Below are positions 1 through 7,844 of a stretch of DNA of 57,580 nucleotides, in pieces. Location of the stretch: contig JAOARN010000147.1 in the NCBI GenBank assembly GCA_025210485.1, positions 1 through 57,580 on the forward strand. The letters are read 5' to 3'. This DNA is from Marinifilaceae bacterium (GTDB taxonomy: Bacteria; Bacteroidota; Bacteroidia; Bacteroidales; Marinifilaceae). The notes below the pieces were generated by a model. It had not been told where the DNA came from, did no database searches, and worked only from the letters and a program-made list of their open reading frames with translations. The translations under genes and the position numbers were made by a program. Each line of letters opens with the position of its first letter. Position 1 is the stretch's first letter.

Positions 1-2
1 AA

Positions 3-83
3 ATAAAGGATTTCAGATCTAGGTTAAGAGGGATTGCTGATACAGATTTCTTCCTCTTTAGATTAACAAAAATATACGCATGA
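3..83 (+). CDS. C-terminal end of an upstream gene (partial, unidentified)
   Basis: An open frame enters from the left edge and runs 26 codons without a stop to TGA at 81-83. The visible tail is basic and hydrophobic and ends FFLFRLTKIYA. With rfbA following on the same strand it is probably the end of a polysaccharide-locus gene. It is too short to name, and a chance open frame of this length is possible in this AT-rich DNA. Confidence 0.35.
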   Translation: MKDFRSRLRGIADTDFFLFRLTKIYA

Positions 84-182
84 TAATTATCATAATTATA
101 AACCTAAATTTAAATAAACCCAGAAATTGTCGGTGATCCTTTTTAAATTATTAACTTCACCCTATAAATAATATTGAATTTT

Positions 183-1055
183 ATGAAAGCAATTATATTA
201 GCAGGTGGCTCGGGAACTCGCCTATATCCTATTACAAAAGGAGTTTCAAAACAACTTTTACCTATTTATGATAAGCCGATGATATACTACCCTCTATCGG
301 TTTTAATGTTGGCCGGAATTAGAGATATACTAATTATTTCTACGCCTGAAGATTTACCTAATTTTAAAAAACTATTAGGTTCTGGTAATGATATAGGTAT
401 TAATTTAGAATACGCAGAACAACCAAGCCCTGATGGATTAGCTCAGGCCTTTATTATTGGAGAAGAATTTATTGGTGATGATAATGTATGTATGGTTTTG
501 GGAGACAATATCTTCTATGGTCATGGTCTTCCTGAGCTGTTAAGAGATGCTATAGTTAATGTAGAGAAATATAATAAATCTACAGTTTTTGGATATTATG
601 TAAATGATCCAGAAAGATATGGTGTTGCAGAATTTAACACCACTGGAGATGTAGTTTCAATAGAAGAAAAGCCTGACAATCCCAGATCAAACTATGCAGT
701 TGTAGGATTATATTTTTATACCAATGATGTAATTCAAATTGCAAAATCTATTAAACCATCTGCTCGTGGGGAACTTGAAATTACTACTGTCAATCAAGAG
801 TACCTTAAACAAGACAGATTAAAAGTAGAACTAATGGGGCGTGGCTATGCATGGTTGGATACTGGAACTCATCAGTCGCTTCTTGATGCAGGGAGTTTTA
901 TTCAAACCATAGAATCACGTCAAGGTCTTAAGGTGGCTTGTCTGGAGGAGATAGCTTATAATATGGGGTATATTGATGCCGAGCAGTTGAAAAACTTGGC
1001 TCTGCCTTTAGCAAAGAATGGCTATGGGCAGTATTTGTTGGAATTAGTAAAGTGA
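183..1055 (+). CDS. rfbA: Glucose-1-phosphate thymidylyltransferase RfbA
   Basis: Makes dTDP-glucose from glucose-1-phosphate and dTTP, the first step of dTDP-L-rhamnose synthesis in the cytoplasm. The nucleotidyltransferase signature [10 protein letters not shown] lies at residues 7-16, the metal-binding [11 protein letters not shown] near residues 105-115, and the EEKP sugar-binding motif near residue 162. Length (290 aa) is normal for the family. A TTG codon lies three codons upstream at 174, but I chose the ATG at 183 because the family starts at MKAIILAGG. It heads a same-strand rfbA-rfbC-rfbD-rfbB set, interrupted after rfbA by a broken IVP-family gene. The complete dTDP-rhamnose pathway is therefore present, pointing to rhamnose in an O-antigen, capsule or other surface glycan. 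Confidence 0.97.
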   Translation: MKAIILAGGSGTRLYPITKGVSKQLLPIYDKPMIYYPLSVLMLAGIRDILIISTPEDLPNFKKLLGSGNDIGINLEYAEQPSPDGLAQAFIIGEEFIGDDNVCMVLGDNIFYGHGLPELLRDAIVNVEKYNKSTVFGYYVNDPERYGVAEFNTTGDVVSIEEKPDNPRSNYAVVGLYFYTNDVIQIAKSIKPSARGELEITTVNQEYLKQDRLKVELMGRGYAWLDTGTHQSLLDAGSFIQTIESRQGLKVACLEEIAYNMGYIDAEQLKNLALPLAKNGYGQYLLELVK

Positions 1056-1064
1056 GTATAAACT

Positions 1065-1408
1065 ATGGCGAAGGATTTGGAAAACCAATTATTGAATTTC
1101 GCAGTGAATGTTATAAAAATGCTTAGGAGTTTACCAAATAATATTGATTTATTTCTTATCAGATTATAAAATCGGCAACTTCTATAGGTGCAAATTATCA
1201 AGAATCACAAGCCGCTTTTTCTAAATCTTATTTTGTACATAAAATATCCATTTCATTAAAAGAAGTTCGTAAAACAAGATATTGTTTAAAGATTATTATT
1301 GAATTAGATAATAAGTCTAACTTTTGGATTGTCTTAGAGAACGAATCTAAAGACTTAATGAATATTATTGGAGCAATTTACTCGAAATTATCAAGATTGA
1401 AATCGTAA
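1065..1408 (+). pseudogene. Four-helix-bundle protein (23S rRNA-IVP family), frameshifted
   Basis: The first frame reads from ATG 1065 (MAKDLENQLLNFAVNVIKML...) and stops near 1165. A second frame continues at once with QIIKSATSIGANYQESQ, later SLKEVRKTRYCLKIIIE, and ends at TAA 1406-1408. Joined, they match the length (about 115 aa) and signature (SATSIGANYxEA, SLKExxxTxYxL) of the small four-helix-bundle proteins annotated as 23S rRNA-intervening-sequence proteins. These are often scattered between polysaccharide genes in Bacteroidota. The total of 344 nt is not a multiple of three, which fits a single indel near 1150-1165. It starts 10 nt after the rfbA stop codon. The family's biochemical function is not established. 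Confidence 0.85.
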
Positions 1409-1479
1409 TTTTATTATTATTAATCATTTACGTTATTTTGTATCTGCTTTAAACTTTATACTTTTTTTTAAAAAAAAAT

Positions 1480-2028
1480 ATGTTATTTAAAAAAACACTC
1501 ATCCCTGAGGTAATAATAATAGAACCAAAAGTATTCGGAGACGATAGAGGATATTTCTTTGAATCGTTTAATCAGAAAAAATTTGAAGAGAATATCGGTA
1601 AGATTAATTTTGTTCAAGATAATGAATCCAAATCTTCAAGAGGAGTTTTAAGAGGATTGCATTTTCAGAGACCTCCTTTTACACAGGCAAAATTGGTGAG
1701 ATGTGTACAGGGTGAAGTTATTGATGTAGCGGTTGATTTACGTAAAGATTCACCTACTTATAAATCATATATAGCCGAAATTCTTTCTAGTGAAAATAAA
1801 AGACAATTGTTCGTACCAAGGGGTTTTGCACATGGTTTTGCAGTATTGAGTGAAACCGCAATAATAAACTATAAGGTCGATAATTACTATTCACCAGAAC
1901 ATGATTCAGGAATAGCATGGGATGATACAGAAGTAAATATAGATTGGGAAATTAATAAAGCAGAGGTCCTTTTATCAGGAAAGGATAAACTTTTAAAACC
2001 AATTCGTGACACTGAAATTCCTTTTTAG
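1480..2028 (+). CDS. rfbC: dTDP-4-dehydrorhamnose 3,5-epimerase RfbC
   Basis: Epimerises C3 and C5 of dTDP-4-keto-6-deoxyglucose to the L-rhamno form (third step of dTDP-L-rhamnose synthesis). This is a 182-residue cupin. Family landmarks are visible: RGLHFQ with the catalytic-type His61, the conserved PRGFAHGF at residues 113-120, and Tyr131 in INYKVDNYYSPE at the position of the catalytic tyrosine. It follows the broken IVP gene by about 70 nt and precedes rfbD by 100 nt on the same strand. The start ATG gives MLFKKTLIPEV, matching the usual N-terminus. Confidence 0.96.
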   Translation: MLFKKTLIPEVIIIEPKVFGDDRGYFFESFNQKKFEENIGKINFVQDNESKSSRGVLRGLHFQRPPFTQAKLVRCVQGEVIDVAVDLRKDSPTYKSYIAEILSSENKRQLFVPRGFAHGFAVLSETAIINYKVDNYYSPEHDSGIAWDDTEVNIDWEINKAEVLLSGKDKLLKPIRDTEIPF

Positions 2029-2128
2029 TATAATACATCGCTTTAATTTTTATAAGTTAAATATCGAAGATTTAGAATTTAGGAGTGAGGAATTTTTCAA
2101 CACTTATACCTTAATATAAACCTACTTT

Positions 2129-2992
2129 ATGAAAGTATTAATAACAGGAGCAAATGGACAGCTTGGTTCTGAAATAAAAAACTTAAGTCTTCAATATGCT
2201 GAATTAGAATTTATATTTACCGATTATGAAGATTTAGATATCTCAGATTTTGATTATTTGGAGCAATTTGTACTTAAAAATAAGCCTAATTTTATAATTA
2301 ATTGCGCAGCATACACAAATGTTGATCTTGCTGAAAAAGAGTCTGAAATAGCATTTGAAATTAATTCAGAATCCGTGATGAACTTGGTTGCAGTAGCGGA
2401 GAAATATCAGCTAAAGCTAATACATATATCGACAGATTATGTTTTTGATGGAACAAATAATAATCCTTATTCCGAAAATGTGAAAGTTTCACCAATTGGA
2501 ATTTACGGAAAATCAAAGCAAAGAGGAGAACAGTACGTGCTTGATTCGAGTTCTGAATCAATAATTATTAGAACTTCATGGCTGTATTCTAGTTTTGGGA
2601 ATAATTTTGTAAAAACCATGATTAGGCTTGGTAGAGAGAGAAAAGAAATTAATGTAGTAGCTGACCAGATTGGAACTCCTACATATGCCAATGATTTGGC
2701 TAAAGCCTGTTTGGATATCATATCGAAAGAAGAAGGAATTAATAAAAATGGAAAAATTTATCATTTTTCGAATTTAGGTCTAGCTTCATGGTATGACTTT
2801 GCAGTAAACATTATGACTATAGCTAATTTAGATTGTAAAGTAAATCCAATATCCACAGATCAATATCCAACTATAGCTAAAAGACCAAAATATTCCGTAT
2901 TAGATAAGTCAAAGATAATGGCAGATTTTAATATTGAAATTCCTTATTGGCGAGATAGTTTAATAAATTGTTTGAAAAGAATGGAGGTATAG
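2129..2992 (+). CDS. rfbD: dTDP-4-dehydrorhamnose reductase RfbD
   Basis: NAD(P)H-dependent last step of dTDP-L-rhamnose synthesis. Short-chain dehydrogenase fold: nucleotide-binding ITGANGQLGS at residues 5-14, NCAAYTNVDLAE in the substrate/cofactor region, STDYVFDG at 101-108, and the catalytic YGKSK (Tyr126, Lys130). Length of 287 residues is standard. It sits between rfbC and rfbB on the same strand, with a gap of about 150 nt before rfbB. Confidence 0.96.
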   Translation: MKVLITGANGQLGSEIKNLSLQYAELEFIFTDYEDLDISDFDYLEQFVLKNKPNFIINCAAYTNVDLAEKESEIAFEINSESVMNLVAVAEKYQLKLIHISTDYVFDGTNNNPYSENVKVSPIGIYGKSKQRGEQYVLDSSSESIIIRTSWLYSSFGNNFVKTMIRLGRERKEINVVADQIGTPTYANDLAKACLDIISKEEGINKNGKIYHFSNLGLASWYDFAVNIMTIANLDCKVNPISTDQYPTIAKRPKYSVLDKSKIMADFNIEIPYWRDSLINCLKRMEV

Positions 2993-3140
2993 GAATTCGC
3001 TTTATACATTTGATATTTTAAATAAAAAAATATAGAGAATATTAATTTATCTTTATTATTGATAGAGAATATAATACGTAAGAAAATGTATAGTTAAATT
3101 TGTGAATTTGAAATAAACCTCAGAATTTTATAAGAAAAAC

Positions 3141-4193
3141 ATGAAAAATATATTAATAACTGGAGGTGCTGGTTTTATAGGCTCTCATTTAGTAAGATTA
3201 TTAGTTAATAAATATCCAAATTATAATATTATCAATTTAGATAAATTAACTTATGCGGGAAATCTAAATAACTTAAAAGATATTGAAAATAAGCCAAACT
3301 ATAAATTCATAAAGGCTGATATTTGCGATTTTGATACAATTAGCAGTGTCTTTAGTAAGTATTCTATTGACTCTGTAATTCACTTAGCCGCCGAATCACA
3401 TGTGGATAGATCAATAAAAGATCCATTCTCTTTTGCACAAACAAATGTAATGGGAACATTAAGCTTATTGCAAGCTGCTAAGCATAAATGGGACAATGAT
3501 TTTGAGGGTAAACTATTTTATCATGTTTCCACTGATGAGGTATATGGTTCACTTGGTGATGAGGGATTTTTCTTAGAAACAACTCCTTACGATCCTCATT
3601 CACCATATTCTGCATCTAAGGCATCATCTGATCATTTTGTACGAGCATTTCATGATACATATGGTTTACCAACAGTTATTTCTAATTGTTCAAATAATTA
3701 TGGACCATACCAATTTCCTGAAAAATTAATTCCTTTATTTATCAATAATATTTGCAATAATAAAGCTCTACCCGTATATGGTAAAGGAGAGAATGTAAGA
3801 GATTGGCTATTTGTAGAAGATCATGCCCGAGCAATAGATATTATCTTTCATAAAGCTAAATTAGGAGAAACCTATAATATTGGTGGATTTAATGAGTGGA
3901 AGAATATAGATTTGATTAAAGTAATGATAAGAACTGTAGATAAGTTTCTAGGAAGAGATGAAGGTAGTTCTGAAAACTTAATTACTTATGTAAAGGATAG
4001 AGCTGGTCACGATTTGCGTTATGCTATTGATTCTTCAAAGCTCAAAGATGAATTAGGCTGGGAACCATCTTTACAATTCGAAGAAGGAATAGAAAAAACG
4101 GTAAAATGGTATTTGGATAATGAAAAATGGCTAGAGAATATTACTAGTGGTGATTATCAGGGGTATTATAAGGAGTATTATACTGATATGTAA
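3141..4193 (+). CDS. rfbB: dTDP-glucose 4,6-dehydratase RfbB
   Basis: Converts dTDP-glucose to dTDP-4-keto-6-deoxyglucose, the second step of the rhamnose pathway. Extended SDR: NAD-binding TGGAGFIGSH at residues 7-16, HLAAESHVDRS at 81-91, the TDE triad Thr131-Asp132-Glu133, and catalytic Tyr156/Lys160 in YSASK. Length (350 aa) is normal. It is last in the rhamnose set. A TAAATTTG -7-like element lies at 3095-3102, but I see no matching -33 element, so it may be transcribed with rfbD. It converges on manA with about 80 nt between the stops and no clear terminator there. Confidence 0.97.
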   Translation: MKNILITGGAGFIGSHLVRLLVNKYPNYNIINLDKLTYAGNLNNLKDIENKPNYKFIKADICDFDTISSVFSKYSIDSVIHLAAESHVDRSIKDPFSFAQTNVMGTLSLLQAAKHKWDNDFEGKLFYHVSTDEVYGSLGDEGFFLETTPYDPHSPYSASKASSDHFVRAFHDTYGLPTVISNCSNNYGPYQFPEKLIPLFINNICNNKALPVYGKGENVRDWLFVEDHARAIDIIFHKAKLGETYNIGGFNEWKNIDLIKVMIRTVDKFLGRDEGSSENLITYVKDRAGHDLRYAIDSSKLKDELGWEPSLQFEEGIEKTVKWYLDNEKWLENITSGDYQGYYKEYYTDM

Positions 4194-4271
4194 AATGTAT
4201 TTGCTTTAAACTATTATTTTAGGAGATTGTATTCTAGTTTTTTTGCTGTGTTTATTGTTGGATAATCTGTT

Positions 4272-5240
4272 TTAATATCTTACCTCAAGTAATTCTATTT
4301 TATCTGAACTGATGCTAATATTATTTAAATTACTAGGAATTAGAAAGCAATCTCCTGATTTTATTGTAGTTTCATAATTATCTGTTTTTATTATTCCTTC
4401 CCCTTTAAGGCAAATGAAAATTTTAAAACTATTATTATTAGGGTAATATATTTGTTTATATTTTGTTAAAGTAATTTTATTTATTTTAAAATAATCAGAA
4501 TCGATAATATTGTCGCGAATCTCGCACTTAGTGTTTATTTTGGGGATATCTCCATTTTTATGAAATTTTATTGCATCAAATGCTAAATTTCGGTGCAACT
4601 CACGTTTATTCCCATCTATATCTTGTCTATCCCAGTCATATATTCTATATGTAATATCAGAGCTTTGTTGTATTTCAACTAGTAAAGTTCCTTTACAAAT
4701 GGCATGTACTTTTCCTGCTGGGATATATATTATATCATCTTTTTGTATTTTATTTATATTTAGTATGTCATAAATTGAATTAGTACTTATTGCTTCTAGA
4801 TATTCATCCTTACTTATGTTTTCTTTCAATCCTGCAATTACCTCACAATTGTCTTCTGCTTCAAGTATATACCATAATTCTGTTTTACCTGAGCAATTGT
4901 GACGCTTTTTTGCTAGAGAGTCGTCTGGGTGGACCTGAACAGAAAGATTCTCCGATGCGTCTATAAATTTTATTAATAGTGGAAATTGATTTTTGAATTT
5001 ATCATAAACTTCTTTTCCTAATAATTTATCCTTAAATTCTGAAATAATTGAATCTAATGATCTTCCTTTCAGATAACCGTTAGAAACTACCGAAATATTA
5101 CCTTCTACACCTGAAATTTCCCAGCTTTCCCCTATAAGTTCTTCTTTAGAAAAACCTTTATTTAAAACCGTGTTTAGCTTCTGACCTCCCCAAATTTTTG
5201 TTTTTGGAATAGGTTGAAATTTAAGTGGATATAACTTCAT
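4272..5240 (-). CDS. manA: Mannose-6-phosphate isomerase (class I type)
   Basis: Interconverts fructose-6-phosphate and mannose-6-phosphate. Zinc-binding landmarks of type I phosphomannose isomerases are visible: VQVHPDD at residues 101-107, GKTELWY at 118-124, and GKVHAICKGTLLVEIQQSSD with His179. Length of 322 residues fits the short bacterial form. It lies 16 nt downstream of manC on the same strand, so the two are almost certainly cotranscribed and supply mannose-1-phosphate and GDP-mannose. The phosphomannomutase that would link them is not in the window. Confidence 0.93.
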   Translation of the reverse strand: MKLYPLKFQPIPKTKIWGGQKLNTVLNKGFSKEELIGESWEISGVEGNISVVSNGYLKGRSLDSIISEFKDKLLGKEVYDKFKNQFPLLIKFIDASENLSVQVHPDDSLAKKRHNCSGKTELWYILEAEDNCEVIAGLKENISKDEYLEAISTNSIYDILNINKIQKDDIIYIPAGKVHAICKGTLLVEIQQSSDITYRIYDWDRQDIDGNKRELHRNLAFDAIKFHKNGDIPKINTKCEIRDNIIDSDYFKINKITLTKYKQIYYPNNNSFKIFICLKGEGIIKTDNYETTIKSGDCFLIPSNLNNISISSDKIELLEVRY

Positions 5241-5256
5241 AAAATTATTATGGATT

Positions 5257-6312
5257 TTATAGTTCTTTTTGAAATTCTTTTATTCTTTGTTCTTCTGATT
5301 TTTTACAAATCATCAATACTCCATTTTCCTCTGCAATAATTACATCTTCTAGACCTTGGATTAGTACTTTTTTATCTTTTGGAAGTTTAATGATACAGTT
5401 CTCTGATTCAATCAGTTTAATGTTTTCACTTGACTTAGTATTTCCTTTTTGATCCTTATCTGAATTTTCCCATAATGATCCCCAGGTTCCTAAATCACTC
5501 CAACCAAAGTCAGATGCTATTACATGTATATTATTGTGTTTTTCAAGTATCCCATAGTCAACCGAAATATTCTCACATTTTGAAAAGTTTTCGTCTATAA
5601 AATCTTGTTCCAAATTAGTATTATATACTTTTTTGCCTGCCTCAAATACCTTTGCAATTCCAGGTAGTTGATTTTCTATAGCATCTTTAATGGTGTTTAG
5701 TGACCAAATAAAAATACCTGAATTCCAAAGATAATTAGCCTCTTTTAAGTACTGTTTTGCCGTTTCTAAATTAGGTTTTTCTTTGAATTCTTTTACTTCA
5801 GTAGCCTCATAATCATCTGGATTCTTTAATGTTTGAATATAACCATAACCTGTTTCAGGTCTGCTTGGCTTAATACCTAATGTTAGAATACTATCATTGT
5901 TTTTTGTAAAATTAAGTCCAGTGTTTATTATTTTTTGAAATTCTACTTTGTCAGAAACAAGATGATCTGCAGGACTAACAATAATATTTGCATCAGGATT
6001 AATTTCAGCAATCCTGTATGTTGCGTATGCTATGCAAGGAGCTGTGTTTCTCATGCAAGGCTCTAGTAGAATATTATTTTCTGGAACATCAGGGCACTGA
6101 GCTAATATATATTTTTTATAATCTTTGGATGTAACTATATATATGTTTTTTTGCTCGCAAATACCTTTAAATCTATCTATTGTTTGCTGTATTAATGTCC
6201 TACCACAATTTGTGATATCTATAAATTGTTTGGGTTTCTCCTTGGTACTCATTGGCCAAAACCTTGAACCCACTCCTCCTGCCATTATGACAAGGTAATT
6301 ATTATTAATCAT
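5257..6312 (-). CDS. manC: Mannose-1-phosphate guanylyltransferase
   Basis: Transfers GMP from GTP to mannose-1-phosphate to give GDP-mannose, the donor for mannosylation and precursor of GDP-fucose and similar sugars. The N-terminal signature MAGGVGSRFWPMS and the following KPKQF lie at about residues 10-30. SPADHLV and the ETGYGYI segment are typical of the family. At 351 residues it has only the nucleotidyltransferase part and lacks the fused isomerase domain of long AlgA/ManC proteins, which explains the separate manA downstream. A good promoter lies about 120 nt upstream. Confidence 0.94.
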   Translation of the reverse strand: MINNNYLVIMAGGVGSRFWPMSTKEKPKQFIDITNCGRTLIQQTIDRFKGICEQKNIYIVTSKDYKKYILAQCPDVPENNILLEPCMRNTAPCIAYATYRIAEINPDANIIVSPADHLVSDKVEFQKIINTGLNFTKNNDSILTLGIKPSRPETGYGYIQTLKNPDDYEATEVKEFKEKPNLETAKQYLKEANYLWNSGIFIWSLNTIKDAIENQLPGIAKVFEAGKKVYNTNLEQDFIDENFSKCENISVDYGILEKHNNIHVIASDFGWSDLGTWGSLWENSDKDQKGNTKSSENIKLIESENCIIKLPKDKKVLIQGLEDVIIAEENGVLMICKKSEEQRIKEFQKEL

Positions 6313-6433
6313 ATTGTTAAATGCTTATTTAATTAGTTCTTATGTATTTTCCCGCATATAAATATCATTACCCTATTTCACTAGGAAAACATTTATAGGT
6401 TTTACATTTCACAGCTTAAAATATTTATCAAAG

Positions 6434-6464
6434 CAAAAGTAACTAATGTCTTCCTCAATAGCAA
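6434..6464 (-). promoter_or_regulatory. Bacteroidota-type promoter for manC-manA
   Basis: On the minus strand the -7 element is TACTTTTG (6434-6441) and a TTG -33 element lies at 6462-6464, 20 nt apart. This is an exact fit to the Bacteroidota housekeeping consensus. The leader to the manC ATG would be about 115 nt. Confidence 0.65.
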
Positions 6465-7110
6465 TAATCGACAAGCATGAACATATGTTGATTACCTATA
6501 ATTGTGATTAAGAACAAAAAAAAGCTATTCTCAAAAACAGAAATAATGTGATATGTTAAATTTGTGAAAACAAGATAAAAAAACTTACAACTGTCATATC
6601 TAATTAATCAGTTTTATTTATGGATATTTTCATCTTATTATAAATTAATTTTAGCTAATGTTGGCAATCAGTTTTCCCTAATTTTTTATTCCTCAGCTTA
6701 ATCATAGCTCAGATGCTTTGCTTATTTCAAATTTGCACCGTTTTTAAATAGAAGTGCAAATATTCCTTTTTAATATCTGCACCAATCTTCATAAGTAATT
6801 ACTCGTCACCAATCTAGTATGTTTGGTGAAGCTAGCACCCAGCTATTAAATAGCTACCCATGCAAACCAAGACCATAGAACCTAGCAAGCTAAAAATCAA
6901 TTCACAATGTTTTTTTTTGTAAAATCCTTGCCTTAACAGAATTCCTAAATAGCACAAAACCAAACATTCAGCTTTTAGAAAACCAACTCACCTATACTCA
7001 ATCAAAGCGAGCAAAGCACTCACCGAAACAAAAAAACTCATAGGTAACATCTCTATTGCTTATTATCGCTAACTCCTACAAACAACTACCAGCATCAAAG
7101 CGCAAAAATT

Positions 7111-7282
7111 GTTGCCAACGGCAGGGATATGCGTAGTTTGGGTTTTAAAAGCACCAAACTTTCATTTACCCACTTAGCCAAAACCGTAATTTCTTTTATA
7201 TTTTTTTACCAAGACCTCAATTATGGTTTTGGCGACATTTTTTTCTTATTCTAAATTTTCAAGCTAGCACGAAACCCAAATT
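7111..7282. repeat. Nested inverted-repeat element downstream of the 180-residue gene
   Basis: Outer arms: AGTTTGGGTTTT at 7135-7146 against AAACCCAAATT at 7272-7282. Inner arms: GCCAAAACCGTAATT (7177-7191) against AATTATGGTTTTGGC (7219-7233), which pair at 14 of 15 positions. GTTGCCAACGG at 7111-7121 borders one side. The other border touches the stop codon of the 180-residue gene. From memory, similar GTTGGCAAC-bordered, self-complementary 3' flanks follow many small orphan genes in Bacteroidota. That link is not verified here. Confidence 0.55.
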
Positions 7283-7287
7283 CCGTA

Positions 7288-7830
7288 TCAGCCCATAATA
7301 TAAACGCTTGTAGCTTTTGCAATTTGATATTCAGTATTATTCTTAATTATATTTTTTTCAAAGTATCTGAAAATTTGATTGTATTCTTCCATTATGATTT
7401 TCCCTTCGCCAAATAAGCCAATCATATTTTTAGTATATCGAATGCTTTTTTGAAAATCGCCAATATATAGATAGTTAAAAGGATCTGAGTCGTATCTTAA
7501 GTTGGCTCCGTAGTTCTCTTTTACTTTTTCAATTATTTCATTAGCAGATTTTAATTTTCTCAAATCATCAACTATCTCCCTATAGTAATGTTCCTGTTCG
7601 CCATACATGTTTAATTGTTTCTCAGAGAAGTCAATTAGTTCATTTTCAATCAATTCGTTTTTTAAACTAAAATAGTAATAGTCTTCATTTTCTGTGTGAA
7701 TATATAGACTTAAATCAATTTCACGACTTAAAGCCTCAATGAAATCTTCGTTTGAGACATTAGCTTTTTCTAAATTTTCCTTATCGTAGATTATACCATA
7801 GCATATTCCAGTATATAGATATTGACCCAT
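7288..7830 (-). CDS. Hypothetical protein, 180 residues
   Basis: I do not recognise this protein. It is acidic, tyrosine- and asparagine-rich and soluble-looking, with no signal peptide, membrane segment or cysteine motif. It begins MGQYLYTGICYGIIYDKE and is rich in predicted helix around DFSEKQLNMYGEQEHYYRE. It starts 14 nt after the stop of the 941-residue oxidoreductase on the same strand, so it may be read through from it. Its 3' end abuts the nested inverted-repeat element. The size, composition and flank resemble small accessory genes such as immunity-type or cassette-borne proteins, but nothing identifies a function. Confidence 0.75.
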   Translation of the reverse strand: MGQYLYTGICYGIIYDKENLEKANVSNEDFIEALSREIDLSLYIHTENEDYYYFSLKNELIENELIDFSEKQLNMYGEQEHYYREIVDDLRKLKSANEIIEKVKENYGANLRYDSDPFNYLYIGDFQKSIRYTKNMIGLFGEGKIIMEEYNQIFRYFEKNIIKNNTEYQIAKATSVYIMG

Positions 7831-7844
7831 AATTAAAAATTTAT

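Larger units (their letters stand above)
6313..7287. other. Long non-coding stretch between manC and an orphan gene
   Basis: No plausible coding frame was seen over 975 nt. It holds the manC promoter near 6434-6464, a 15-bp palindrome AGCTATTAAATAGCT at 6841-6855, and, next to the orphan gene, the nested inverted-repeat element listed separately at 7111-7282. The string AAGCTAGCAC occurs twice (near 6831 and at 7261-7270), so the stretch may contain degenerate copies of one element. Confidence 0.6.

Noticed and set aside
6313..7287. CRISPR array or true integron attC site
   Set aside because: There are no regularly spaced direct repeats, and the nested inverted repeats lack the attC core-site pattern. 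No integrase gene is in the window.
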